From positions 966,701 to 1,030,700 of the forward strand of contig OZ025272.1 in NCBI GenBank assembly GCA_964019165.1: a DNA stretch of 64,000 nt. Direction: 5' to 3'. The position numbers and the translations under genes are program-made. The DNA is from Mastigias papua. Lineage: Eukaryota > Cnidaria > Scyphozoa > Rhizostomeae > Mastigiidae. Shown here in pieces: positions 25,415 through 38,600 of this stretch (the stretch's first letter is position 1; every line of letters begins with the position of its first letter). A model generated the notes under the pieces. That model was not told the origin of the DNA. It worked only from the letters and a program-made list of their open reading frames with translations, and did no database searches.

Positions 25415-27604
25415 TCATCTAACACAATAGCAGTACTTCCTTAAGAAGGGATACTGTTTCTGGATGCATCGAGGCTGAGTGCCATACCTGTTCAATCGAC
25501 TTATGTCTGGATTGACCATAGTTGTGTTGTTTTTCACTGTTACAGAGGCTTCGAAAACTCCGTCGCCTGGTTTTGTTGTAAAGACTATTTCATACGCTGT
25601 TGATTTTGCCAACAACTTGTCACTTTTATCCAATATAACATCGCATTCGATGCACTTGCTGTTTTGTGCTGTCTGCCGGAATCTCCGCACACTCTCGTTG
25701 GGTAATCTCTCCCCAGCGCGCTTTACATTTACAAGTTCTAACACGGCGCACATTGACTTAGCTAGTGGAATCTTTCCCGTTATATTTACGTTGATATAAT
25801 CAACTACCACATTAGCAATTGATATTATTCCTGGGTCTGTCGTATTTTTGGGTGTAAATTGTAAACACGGGCACCAGTGCTCCTTAATCCCTGCTGCTGC
25901 ACAGGTGCGCTTTTCAGGATCTATTTTCTTAAATAAACTTTGCCCAATTGTTATGTTTGGCTCGTGTGGGTAAGTAATCAAATGAGCCAATGTGGCATGA
26001 ATATCAAAGTATGACGTAAGAACCTTTTTGTTACTCTGCATTGCCTGCCTAATCTGGGCATTTGTCTCCATCAGTTTTCTCGGTAACGTTACTGATAGAA
26101 ATGGCAACCTTTCTTCGAGTTTGCCTGTCATTGTTTCCCTAAACCCAGCAAACCTTGCACCGTGGTCACCAAAAAGAATAAATATGGTATTATCAAAATG
26201 CCCCTTGTTTCTCATCATTTGCATGAACTTCAGCAAATCATCGTCCATGTTTATAACTCTACTCATATCATCGTGAATCATGGCAGAGATAATTGACAAC
26301 GAGAATTTTGGTGTTCTTTTGTAAATGTCATAAAAACCCATCAAATAGTCAAAGGTTCTCATATATATGGGATTATCTCCATTGCAGATTCCTTCTGGAT
26401 AATAATCGTTCGTCGAATCCAACCAGAAAGGTCGTGCATAGTGATCAGTTGGTTGTCGCCTAAATCCATGTAAACGGTAATTGAATGCTGCATACAACGG
26501 CTCATCTTCGCTGAACATTGTTACGTAGCCTTTCTGCGTGAAATTTTTGAATATAAAAGGCCAATCGTCTACGGGTTGCCCTCCCGCAAAGCCCCGTCTG
26601 CTTTCTGGAAAGTCCCATTCAAATGCGCCTGTTAGAATGGCACTAAGCTGCGCAGTAGTCCCATCACCAACTATTGAATGACCTTCAAATATAAACGTGT
26701 CTTCATCCCGCGATAAATGATCATAGACCCTCCTTAGCCTCCTTTTCACATTCGATGCTGATTGCGAATCTATCATCAAGAATGCAACATTATGTCGAAA
26801 GATATGCGCCTTTACAGCCCGTGCTCGCTCAATCACGTTCGTTTTTGCGACTACAGTTGCATGATACTCTGTATGTTGTTTACCCTCTTTTTCAATCGTT
26901 AATTTTACAAAGTCCTCCATAAGTTTATGCCTAAGTTTTAAAGATCGGTTACCTGGCACCATATCATCTTTTACTAACATTATCTTTTCTGAGTACACAA
27001 CTTTATTGTCATTCTCCTCCGGTCGTTTTATGTATTCCATATATGCGGCTGTTACATTATCTATATTGGCAATGAGGTAGTTGTTTTCCACTTTAGAAAA
27101 GTACTTCTTGGGACACCTAAGTTTTGCATCGCTTCTAATGCTTTTCATTGCATCTTTTTCGAACGGATCTAGTTGTGGTATACTGCATGCGGGTTTAACC
27201 GTTTGTACCAACACTTTTTGTGTAGTAAACATGGATGTAGATCTTTTGATTGGTGTAGCGCTAGCCTTTCCGGTCGTTGGGCTAACCGTCGCTTTCGTCT
27301 CGCGTTGATTTTCATCATTTGTTGATTTAGAAACTCTCTCAACAGCATTAAACGCCCCCGCCACGATTCTCTTCACAACTTCTCCATTTCGATATTCACC
27401 AATTTGTACATTTGTTTTGAAACTTGTTTTGTCCCATACGAAAAATAGCAGCACCATTTGGGAGAGAACGACGATGCTCACGATAGCAGAGAATATACAT
27501 CGCCACTGTTGCATCATCTTCCACCTTGAAGGAGGAAACACTAGGAAACCACCTTGATACGTCAGCGGCCAGTGGATATTACTCACATTAGGTATACTTC
27601 TCAT
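25415..27604 (-). CDS. DUF229-family membrane protein (alkaline phosphatase / sulfatase superfamily)
   Basis: This is a 729-residue single-exon gene. A short N-terminal cytoplasmic stretch is followed by one hydrophobic segment (about 36-57), so it is a type II membrane or uncleaved signal-anchor protein facing the secretory lumen. A low-complexity Thr/Ser/Lys stalk (95-135) leads to the DUF229 domain, which starts near C140 (CSIPQLDPF). Superfamily landmarks are MIDSQSAS (277-284), which supplies the first metal aspartate and a hydroxyl nucleophile position, and FGDHGARF (478-485), which supplies the Asp-His metal pair. HWCPC (576-580) and a C-terminal Cys-rich end suggest disulfides. There are many N-glycosylation sequons. 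M30 or M31 is an alternative start that leaves the membrane segment right at the N-terminus. Substrate is unknown for this family. Many marine invertebrates carry expanded sets of such genes. Confidence 0.9.
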   Translation of the reverse strand: MRSIPNVSNIHWPLTYQGGFLVFPPSRWKMMQQWRCIFSAIVSIVVLSQMVLLFFVWDKTSFKTNVQIGEYRNGEVVKRIVAGAFNAVERVSKSTNDENQRETKATVSPTTGKASATPIKRSTSMFTTQKVLVQTVKPACSIPQLDPFEKDAMKSIRSDAKLRCPKKYFSKVENNYLIANIDNVTAAYMEYIKRPEENDNKVVYSEKIMLVKDDMVPGNRSLKLRHKLMEDFVKLTIEKEGKQHTEYHATVVAKTNVIERARAVKAHIFRHNVAFLMIDSQSASNVKRRLRRVYDHLSRDEDTFIFEGHSIVGDGTTAQLSAILTGAFEWDFPESRRGFAGGQPVDDWPFIFKNFTQKGYVTMFSEDEPLYAAFNYRLHGFRRQPTDHYARPFWLDSTNDYYPEGICNGDNPIYMRTFDYLMGFYDIYKRTPKFSLSIISAMIHDDMSRVINMDDDLLKFMQMMRNKGHFDNTIFILFGDHGARFAGFRETMTGKLEERLPFLSVTLPRKLMETNAQIRQAMQSNKKVLTSYFDIHATLAHLITYPHEPNITIGQSLFKKIDPEKRTCAAAGIKEHWCPCLQFTPKNTTDPGIISIANVVVDYINVNITGKIPLAKSMCAVLELVNVKRAGERLPNESVRRFRQTAQNSKCIECDVILDKSDKLLAKSTAYEIVFTTKPGDGVFEASVTVKNNTTMVNPDISRLNRYGTQPRCIQKQYPFLRKYCYCVR

Positions 27605-28840
27605 CGACTATTGCGGTAAGCAATTCAGCGTTATACATGTACACCCATCCTGCTATCTTTCTTTTTTAGTAGTCTTCAGATCAAACTTTTGGTCATTATT
27701 GAGTGTATAATAATGTTCATTATTTGTCCTCTTGAACACATGTTGATATCAATACAGTTTTCAAGACCACGACATAAGGACAACTGATATTTAGACGAGT
27801 GTTGCGTATCCATGCCAACAGAACGGTGCATGAAAGCATGTTGACTGTTTCCATTAAGGATGGTTCGGGCCGTGAATTCAGGTTACCGTGACATCTAATA
27901 CATTCATTATCTCCATGCGCAATGATGTTTAGTATGCCTCTCTTATAACTTAATTCTTTACTAATATATAAAAACATATTCGCACATTACCAAACACTGT
28001 TATTCCGGTACATTAGACTCATTTGCGGAGAATCTCCTGCCAACCTTAGAAACACTAGCAAACAACATTATGCAAAACTCCATCTTTAGCCATATTGGAA
28101 CTGTTCCTTAACAACACCATATATAATCCCTCTTTTCAACAGACTACCTACATTTTTCCGGGCCATAATTAACCCAGCCGTTGCGATTATGAATTACACT
28201 TTTCAACAATATCCACAATTACAGCAGCAACTTGCAAGGCTTAAAGCCGAAAAATTTAATAAACCTGGCCTATTCCGACACTTCACTACCAACTCAACAT
28301 AAATAAAATTTCGCACCGCATAGTTTTTCATTCAACTCCACCAATTACTGAACTACCTTTTCACCGCAACTTCATCTCTTCTTACTCTAAACTCACCTCG
28401 ATCAACTTCAATTTCGGTAATCTTGGGACACTACCAGCTTATATTAACTTTTGGCGAACAATTTTATTTTCGTCACTTTTCAATCTGGAATGAACATAAA
28501 TACCCTTCAATTTTGGTTATATTTGGGCAATTATAGAACTACTCAAGTTTTACAGGTAATAAAGTAATAAAGATATGTAAATAACAATTAATAAAATAAA
28601 GGGTACAACAAACTAACAAACGACTTCAAACAGTAACTGTGGCGGCAACTTCTGTAGTACGATAACAACAACAGCAAACGGCACTTCAACCGTCTTCAGC
28701 TCACTGACTTCTACGCGGCAATTTACACAACTGTACTCCAACTACCGGCGATTTACCATAGATTCACGACCACTTTTACTTCCAGATACACAGCTAACCA
28801 GCATTTACATTCAACCTATTACATTATAACACACAAGATT
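27605..28840. other. upstream region of the DUF229 gene up to the satellite edge
   Basis: No coding exon, RNA gene or satellite remnant was recognised. It should contain the DUF229 promoter, but I see no motif strong enough to mark. Confidence 0.5.
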
Positions 28841-31800
28841 TTGCCGAAAACAGACCACACTTGAAATTGATTGATTTTGATTGCAGATTGAAAAGTGATG
28901 AAAATGAGCGATTTTTGGCCAAAAAGTAAGGCTATAACCTTGGTATTTTGCCGAAAAATGACCAAAATTGAAATTGATTGATTTTGATTGCAGATTGAAA
29001 AGTGATGAAAATGAGCGATTTTTGGCCAAAAAGTAAGGCTATAACCTTGGTATTTTGCCGAAAAATGACCAAAATTGAAATTGATTGATTTTGATTGCAG
29101 ATTGAAAAGTGATGAAAATGAGCGATTTTTGGCCAAAAAGTAAGGCTATAACCTTGGTATTTTGCCGAAAAATGACCAAAATTGAAATTGATTGATTTTG
29201 ATTGCAGATTGAAAAGTGATGAAAATGAGCGATTTTTGGCCAAAAAGTAAGGCTATAACCTTGGTATTTTGCCGAAAAATGACCAAAATTGAAATTGATT
29301 GATTTTGATTGCAGATTGAAAAGTGATGAAAATGAGCGATTTTTGGCCAAAAAGTAAGGCTATAACCTTGGTATTTTGCCGAAAACAGACCACACTTGAA
29401 ATTGATTGATTTTGATTGCAGATTGAAAAGTGATGAAAATGAGCGATTTTTGGCCAAAAAGTAAGGCTATAACCTTGGTATTTTGCCGAAAAATGACCAA
29501 AATTGAAATTGATTGATTTTGATTGCAGATTGAAAAGTGATGAAAATGAGCGATTTTTGGCCAAAAAGTAAGGCTATAACCTTGGTATTTTGCCGAAAAA
29601 TGACCAAAATTGAAATTGATTGATTTTGATTGCAGATTGAAAAGTGATGAAAATGAGCGATTTTTGGCCAAAAAGTAAGGCTATAACCTTGGTATTTTGC
29701 CGAAAAATGACCAAAATTGAAATTGATTGATTTTGATTGCAGATTGAAAAGTGATGAAAATGAGCGATTTTTGGCCAAAAAGTAAGGCTATAACCTTGGT
29801 ATTTTGCCGAAAAATGACCAAAATTGAAATTGATTGATTTTGATTGCAGATTGAAAAGTGATGAAAATGAGCGATTTTTGGCCAAAAAGTAAGGCTATAA
29901 CCTTGGTATTTTGCCGAAAAATGACCAAAATTGAAATTGATTGATTTTGATTGCAGATTGAAAAGTGATGAAAATGAGCGATTTTTGGCCAAAAAGTAAG
30001 GCTATAACCTTGGTATTTTGCCGAAACATGACCAAAATTGAAATTGATTGATTTTGATTGCAGATTGAAAAGTGATGAAAATGAGCGATTTTTGGCCAAA
30101 AAGTAAGGCTATAACCTTGGTATTTTGCCGAAAAATGACCAAAATTGAAATTGATTGATTTTGATTGCAGATTGAAAAGTGATGAAAATGAGCGATTTTT
30201 GGCCAAAAAGTAAGGCTATAACCTTGGTATTTTGCCGAAAAATGACCAAAATTGAAATTGATTGATTTTGATTGCAGATTGAAAAGTGATGAAAATGAGC
30301 GATTTTTGGCCAAAAAGTAAGGCTATAACCTTGGTATTTTGCCGAAAAATGACCAAAATTGAAATTGATTGATTTTGATTGCAGATTGAAAAGTGATGAA
30401 AATGAGCGATTTTTGGCCAAAAAGTAAGGCTATAACCTTGGTATTTTGCCGAAAACAGACCACACTTGAAATTGATTGATTTTGATTGCAGATTGAAAAG
30501 TGATGAAAATGAGCGATTTTTGGCCAAAAAGTAAGGCTATAACCTTGGTATTTTGCCGAAAAATGACCAAAATTGAAATTGATTGATTTTGATTGCAGAT
30601 TGAAAAGTGATGAAAATGAGCGATTTTTGGCCAAAAAGTAAGGCTATAACCTTGGTATTTTGCCGAAAAATGACCAAAATTGAAATTGATTGATTTTGAT
30701 TGCAGATTGAAAAGTGATGAAAATGAGCGATTTTTGGCCAAAAAGTAAGGCTATAACCTTGGTATTTTGCCGAAAAATGACCAAAATTGAAATTGATTGA
30801 TTTTGATTGCAGATTGAAAAGTGATGAAAATGAGCGATTTTTGGCCAAAAAGTAAGGCTATAACCTTGGTATTTTGCCGAAAAATGACCAAAATTGAAAT
30901 TGATTGATTTTGATTGCAGATTGAAAAGTGATGAAAATGAGCGATTTTTGGCCAAAAAGTAAGGCTATAACCTTGGTATTTTGCCGAAAAATGACCAAAA
31001 TTGAAATTGATTGATTTTGATTGCAGATTGAAAAGTGATGAAAATGAGCGATTTTTGGCCAAAAAGTAAGGCTATAACCTTGGTATTTTGCCGAAAAATG
31101 ACCAAAATTGAAATTGATTGATTTTGATTGCAGATTGAAAAGTGATGAAAATGAGCGATTTTTGGCCAAAAAGTAAGGCTATAACCTTGGTATTTTGCCG
31201 AAAAATGACCAAAATTGAAATTGATTGATTTTGATTGCAGATTGAAAAGTGATGAAAATGAGCGATTTTTGGCCAAAAGTAAGGCTATAACCTTGGTATT
31301 TTGCCGAAAAATGACCAAAATTGAAATTGATTGATTTTGATTGCAGATTGAAAAGTGATGAAAATGAGCGATTTTTGGCCAAAAAGTAAGGCTATAACCT
31401 TGGTATTTTGCCGAAAAATGACCAAAATTGAAATTGATTGATTTTGATTGCAGATTGAAAAGTGATGAAAATGAGCGATTTTTGGCCAAAAAGTAAGGCT
31501 ATAACCTTGGTATTTTGCCGAAAAATGACCAAAATTGAAATTGATTGATTTTGATTGCAGATTGAAAAGTGATGAAAATGAGCGATTTTTGGCCAAAAAG
31601 TAAGGCTATAACCTTGGTATTTTGCCGAAAAATGACCAAAATTGAAATTGATTGATTTTGATTGCAGATTGAAAAGTGATGAAAATGAGCGATTTTTGGC
31701 CAAAAAGTAAGGCTATAACCTTGGTATTTTGCCGAAAACAGACCACACTTGAAATTGATTGATTTTGATTGCAGATTGAAAAGTGATGAAAATGAGCGAT

Positions 31801-34800
31801 TTTTGGCCAAAAAGTAAGGCTATAACCTTGGTATTTTGCCGAAAAATGACCAAAATTGAAATTGATTGATTTTGATTGCAGATTGAAAAGTGATGAAAAT
31901 GAGCGATTTTTGGCCAAAAAGTAAGGCTATAACCTTGGTATTTTGCCGAAAAATGACCAAAATTGAAATTGATTGATTTTGATTGCAGATTGAAAAGTGA
32001 TGAAAATGAGCGATTTTTGGCCAAAAAGTAAGGCTATAACCTTGGTATTTTGCCGAAAAATGACCAAAATTGAAATTGATTGATTTTGATTGCAGATTGA
32101 AAAGTGATGAAAATGAGCGATTTTTGGCCAAAAAGTAAGGCTATAACCTTGGTATTTTGCCGAAAAATGACCAAAATTGAAATTGATTGATTTTGATTGC
32201 AGATTGAAAAGTGATGAAAATGAGCGATTTTTGGCCAAAAAGTAAGGCTATAACCTTGGTATTTTGCCGAAAAATGACCAAAATTGAAATTGATTGATTT
32301 TGATTGCAGATTGAAAAGTGATGAAAATGAGCGATTTTTGGCCAAAAAGTAAGGCTATAACCTTGGTATTTTGCCGAAAAATGACCAAAATTGAAATTGA
32401 TTGATTTTGATTGCAGATTGAAAAGTGATGAAAATGAGCGATTTTTGGCCAAAAAGTAAGGCTATAACCTTGGTATTTTGCCGAAAAATGACCAAAATTG
32501 AAATTGATTGATTTTGATTGCAGATTGAAAAGTGATGAAAATGAGCGATTTTTGGCCAAAAAGTAAGGCTATAACCTTGGTATTTTGCCGAAAAATGACC
32601 AAAATTGAAATTGATTGATTTTGATTGCAGATTGAAAAGTGATGAAAATGAGCGATTTTTGGCCAAAAAGTAAGGCTATAACCTTGGTATTTTGCCGAAA
32701 AATGACCAAAATTGAAATTGATTGATTTTGATTGCAGATTGAAAAGTGATGAAAATGAGCGATTTTTGGCCAAAAAGTAAGGCTATAACCTTGGTATTTT
32801 GCCGAAAAATGACCAAAATTGAAATTGATTGATTTTGATTGCAGATTGAAAAGTGATGAAAATGAGCGATTTTTGGCCAAAAAGTAAGGCTATAACCTTG
32901 GTATTTTGCCGAAAAATGACCAAAATTGAAATTGATTGATTTTGATTGCAGATTGAAAAGTGATGAAAATGAGCGATTTTTGGCCAAAAAGTAAGGCTAT
33001 AACCTTGGTATTTTGCCGAAAAATGACCAAAATTGAAATTGATTGATTTTGATTGCAGATTGAAAAGTGATGAAAATGAGCGATTTTTGGCCAAAAAGTA
33101 AGGCTATAACCTTGGTATTTTGCCGAAAAATGACCAAAATTGAAATTGATTGATTTTGATTGCAGATTGAAAAGTGATGAAAATGAGCGATTTTTGGCCA
33201 AAAAGTAAGGCTATAACCTTGGTATTTTGCCGAAAAATGACCAAAATTGAAATTGATTGATTTTGATTGCAGATTGAAAAGTGATGAAAATGAGCGATTT
33301 TTGGCCAAGGCTATAACCTTGGTATTTTGCCGAAAAATGACCAAAATTGAAATTGATTGATTTTGATTGCAGATTGAAAAGTGATGAAAATGAGCGATTT
33401 TTGGCCAAAAAGTAAGGCTATAACCTTGGTATTTTGCCGAAAAATGACCAAAATTGAAATTGATTGATTTTGATTGCAGATTGAAAAGTGATGAAAATGA
33501 GCGATTTTTGGCCAAAAAGTAAGGCTATAACCTTGGTATTTTGCCGAAAAATGACCAAAATTGAAATTGATTGATTTTGATTGCAGATTGAAAAGTGATG
33601 AAAATGAGCGATTTTTGGCCAAAAAGTAAGGCTATAACCTTGGTATTTTGCCGAAAAATGACCAAAATTGAAATTGATTGATTTTGATTGCAGATTGAAA
33701 AGTGATGAAAATGAGCGATTTTTGGCCAAAAAGTAAGGCTATAACCTTGGTATTTTGCCGAAAAATGACCAAAATTGAAATTGATTGATTTTGATTGCAG
33801 ATTGAAAAGTGATGAAAATGAGCGATTTTTGGCCAAAAAGTAAGGCTATAACCTTGGTATTTTGCCGAAAAAATGACCAAAATTGAAATTGATTGATTTT
33901 GATTGCAGATTGAAAAGTGATGAAAATGAGCGATTTTTGGCCAAAAAGTAAGGCTATAACCTTGGTATTTTGCCGAAAAATGACCAAAATTGAAATTGAT
34001 TGATTTTGATTGCAGATTGAAAAGTGATGAAAATGAGCGATTTTTGGCCAAAAAGTAAGGCTATAACCTTGGTATTTTGCCGAAAAATGACCAAAATTGA
34101 AATTGATTGATTTTGATTGCAGATTGAAAAGTGATGAAAATGAGCGATTTTTGGCCAAAAAGTAAGGCTATAACCTTGGTATTTTGCCGAAAAATGACCA
34201 AAATTGAAATTGATTGATTTTGATTGCAGATTGAAAAGTGATGAAAATGAGCGATTTTTGGCCAAAAAGTAAGGCTATATAACCTTGGTATTTTTCCGAA
34301 AAAATGACCAAAATTGAAATTGATTGATTTTGATTGCAGATTGAAAAGTGATGAAAATGAGCGATTTTTGGCCAAAAAGTAAGGCTATAACCTTGGTATT
34401 TTGCCGAAAAATGACCAAAATTGAAATTGATTGATTTTGATTGCAGATTGAAAAGTGATGAAAATGAGCGATTTTTGGCCAAAAAGTAAGGCTATAACCT
34501 TGGTATTTTGCCGAAAAATGACCAAAATTGAAATTGATTGATTTTGATTGCAGATTGAAAAGTGATGAAAATGAGCAATTGTTGGCCAAAAAGTAAGGCT
34601 ATAACCTTGGTATTTTGCCGAAAAATGACCAAAATTGAAATTGATTGATTTTGATTGCAGATTGAAAAGTGATGAAAATGAGCGATTTTTGGCCAAAAAG
34701 TAAGGCTATAACCTTGGTATTTTGCCGAAAAATGACCAAAATTGAAATTGATTGATTTTGATTGCAGATTGAAAAGTGATGAAAATGAGCGATTTTTGGC

Positions 34801-35699
34801 CAAAAAGTAAGGCTATAACCTTGGTATTTTGCCGAAAAATGACCAAAATTGAAATTGATTGATTTTGATTGCAGATTGAAAAGTGATGAAAATGAGCGAT
34901 TTTTGGCCAAAAAGTAAGGCTATAACCTTGGTATTTTGCCGAAAAATGACCAAAATTGAAATTGATTGATTTTGATTGCAGATTGAAAAGTGATGAAAAT
35001 GAGCGATTTTTGGCCAAAAAGTAAGGCTATAACCTTGGTATTTTGCCGAAAAATGACCAAAATTGAAATTGATTGATTTTGATTGCAGATTGAAAAGTGA
35101 TGAAAATGAGCGATTTTTGGCCAGAAAGTAAGGCTATAACCTTGGTATTTTGCCGAAAAATGACCAAAATTGAAATTGATTGATTTTGATTGCAGATTGA
35201 AAAGTGATGAAAATGAGCGATTTTTGGCCAGAAAGTAAGGCTATAACCTTGGTATTTTGCCGAAAAATGACCAAAATTGAAATTGATTGATTTTGATTGC
35301 AGATTGAAAAGTGATGAAAATGAGCGATTTTTGGCCAAAAAGTAAGGCTATAACCTTGGTATTTTGCCGAAAAATGACCAAAATTGAAATTGATTGATTT
35401 TGATTGCAGATTGAAAAGTGATGAAAATGAGCGATTTTTGGCCAAAAAGTAAGGCTATAACCTTGGTATTTTGCCGAAAAATGACCAAAATTGAAATTGA
35501 TTGATTTTGATTGCAGATTGAAAAGTGATGAAAATGAGCGATTTTTGGCCAAAAAGTAAGGCTATAACCTTGGTATTTTGCCGAAAAATGACCAAAATTG
35601 AAATTGATTGATTGATGTTGATTGCAGTTTGAAAAGTGATGAAAATGAGCGATTTTTGGCCAAAAAGTAAGGCTATAACCTTGGTATTTTGCCGAAAAA
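28841..35699 (+). repeat. satellite block G1 (aaaattgaaattg subtype)
   Basis: About 64 units carry G in aaaattGaaattg. Four units at 28851, 29386, 30456 and 31739 share the diagnostic change cagaccacac in place of the usual aatgaccaaa. Their spacing is 535, 1070 and 1283 bp, that is 5, 10 and 12 units (one unit being 106 bp), which marks block duplication. Long stretches are identical unit to unit. Confidence 0.9.
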
Positions 35700-38600
35700 T
35701 GACCAAAATTCAAATTGATTGATTTTGATTGCAGATTGAAAAGTGATGAAAATGAGCGATTTTTGGCCAAAAAGTAAGGCTATAACCTTGGTATTTTGCC
35801 GAAAAGTGACCAAAATTCAAATTGATTGATTTTGATTGCAGATTGAAAAGTGATGAAAATGAGCGATTTTTGGCCAAAAAGTAAGGCTATAACCTTGGTA
35901 TTTTGCCGAAAAATGACCAAAATTCAAATTGATTGAGTTTGATTGCAGATTGAAAAGTGATGAAAATGAGCGATTTTTGGCCAAAAAGTAAGGCTATAAC
36001 CTTGGTATTTTGCCGAAAACTGACCAAAATTCAAATTGATTGATTTTGATTGCAGATTGAAAAGTGATGAAAATGAGCGATTTTTGGCCAAAAAGTAAGG
36101 CTATAACCTCGGTATTTTGCCGAAAAATGACCAAAATTCAAATTGATTGATTTTGATTGCAGATTGAAAAGTGATGAAAATGAGCGATTTTTGGCCAAAA
36201 AGTAAGGCTATAACCTTGGTATTTTGCCGAAAAATGACCAAAATTCAAATTGATTGATTTTGATTGCAGATTGAAAAGTGATGAAAATGAGCGATTTTTG
36301 GCCAAAAAGTAAGGCTATAACCTTGGTATTTTGCCGAAAAATGACCAAAATTCAAATTGATTGATTTTGATTGCAGATTGAAAAGTGATGAAAATGAGCG
36401 ATTTTTGGCCAAAAAGTAAGGCTATAACCTTGGTATTTTGCCGAAAAATGACCAAAATTCAAATTGATTGATTTTGATTGCAGATTGAAAAGTGATGAAA
36501 ATGAGCGATTTTTGGCCAAAAAGTAAGGCTATAACCTTGGTATTTTGCCGAAAAATGACCAAAATTCAAATTGATTGATTTTGATTGCAGATTGAAAAGT
36601 GATGAAAATGAGCGATTTTTCGCCAAAAAGTAAGGCTATAACCTTGGGTATTTTGCCGAAAAATGACCAAAATTCAAAGTGATTGATTTTGATTGCAGAT
36701 TGAAAAGTGATGAAAATGAGCGATGTTTGGCCAAAAAGTAAGGCTATAAACTTGGTATTTTGCCGAAAAATGACCAAAATTCAAATTGATTGATTTTGAT
36801 TGCAGATTGAAAAGTGATGAAAATGAGCGATTTTTGGCCAAAAAGTAAGGCTATAACCTTGGTATTTTGCCGAAAAATGACCAAAATTCAAATTGATTGA
36901 TTTTGATTGCAGATTGAAAAGTGATGAAAATGAGCGATTTTTGGCCAAAAAGTAAGGCTATAACCTTGGTATTTTGCCGAAGAATGACCAAAATTCAAAT
37001 TGATTGATTTTGATTGCAGATTGAAAAGTGATGAAAATGAGCGATTTTTGGCCAAAAAGTAAGGCTATAACCTTGGTATTTTGCCGAAACATGACCAAAA
37101 TTCAAATTGATTGATTTTGATTGCAGATTGAAAAGTGATGAAAATGAGCGATTTTTGGCCAAAAAGTAAGGCTATAACCTTGGTATTTTGCCGAAAAATG
37201 ACCAAAATTCAAATTGATTGATTTTGATTGCAGATTGAAAAGTGATGAAAATGAGCGATTTTTGGCCAAAAAGTAAGGCTATAACCTTGGTATTTTGCCG
37301 AAAAATGACCAAAATTCAAATTGATTGATTTTGATTGCAGATTGAAAAGTGATGAAAATGAGCGATTTTTGGCCAAAAAGTAAGGCTATAACCTTGGTAT
37401 TTTGCCGAAAAATGACCAAAATTCAAATTGATTGATTTTGATTGCAGATTGAAAAGTGATGAAAATGAGCGATTTTTGGACAAAAAGTAAGGCTATAACC
37501 TTGGTATTTTGCCGAAAAATGACCAAAATTCAAATTGATTGATTTTGATTGCAGATTGAAAAGTGATGAAAATGAGCGATTATTGGCCAAAAAGTAAGGC
37601 TATAACCTTGGTATTTTGCCGAAAAATGACCAAAATTCAAATTGATTGATTTTGATTGCAGATTGAAAAGTGATGAAAATGTGCGATTTTTGGCCAAAAA
37701 GTAAGGCTATAACCTTGGTATTTTGCCGAAAAATGACCAAAATTCAAATTGATTGATTTTGATTGCAGATTGAAAAGTGATGAAAATGAGCGATTTTTGG
37801 CCAAAAAGTAAGGCTATAACCTTGGTATTTTGCCGAAAAATGACCAAAATTCAAATTGATTGATTTTGATTGCAGATTGAAAAGTGATGAAAATGAGCGA
37901 TTTTTGGCCAAAAAGTAAGGCTATAACCTTGGTATTTTGCCGAAAAATGACCAAAATTCAAATTGATTGATTTTGATTGCAGATTGAAAAGTGATGAAAA
38001 TGAGCGATTTTTGGCCAAAAAGTAAGGCTATAACCTTGGTATTTTGCCGAAAAATGACCAAAATTCAAATTGATTGATTTCGATTGCAGATTGAAAAGTG
38101 ATGAAAATGAGCGATTTTTGGCCAAAAAGTAAGGCTATAACCTTGGTATTTTGCCGAAAAATGACCAAAATTCAAATTGATTGATTTTGATTGCAGATTG
38201 AAAAGTGATGAAAATGAGCGATTTTTGGCCAAAAAGTAAGGCTATAACCTTGGTATGTTGCCGAAAAATGACCAAAATTCAAATTGATTGATTTTGATTG
38301 CAGATTGAAAAGTGATGAAAATGAGCGATTTTTGGCCAAAAAGTAAGGCTATAACCTTGGTAGTTTGCCGAAAAATGACCAAAATTCAAATTGATTGATT
38401 TTGATTGCAGATTGAAAAGTGATGAAAATGAGCGATGTTTGGCCAAAAAGTAAGGCTATAACCTTGGTATTTTGCCGAAAAATGACCAAAATTCAAATTG
38501 ATTGATTTTGATTGCAGATTGAAAAGTGATGAAAATGAGCGATTTTTGGCCAAAAAGTAAGGCTATAACCTTGGTATTTTGCCGAAAAATGACCAAAATT

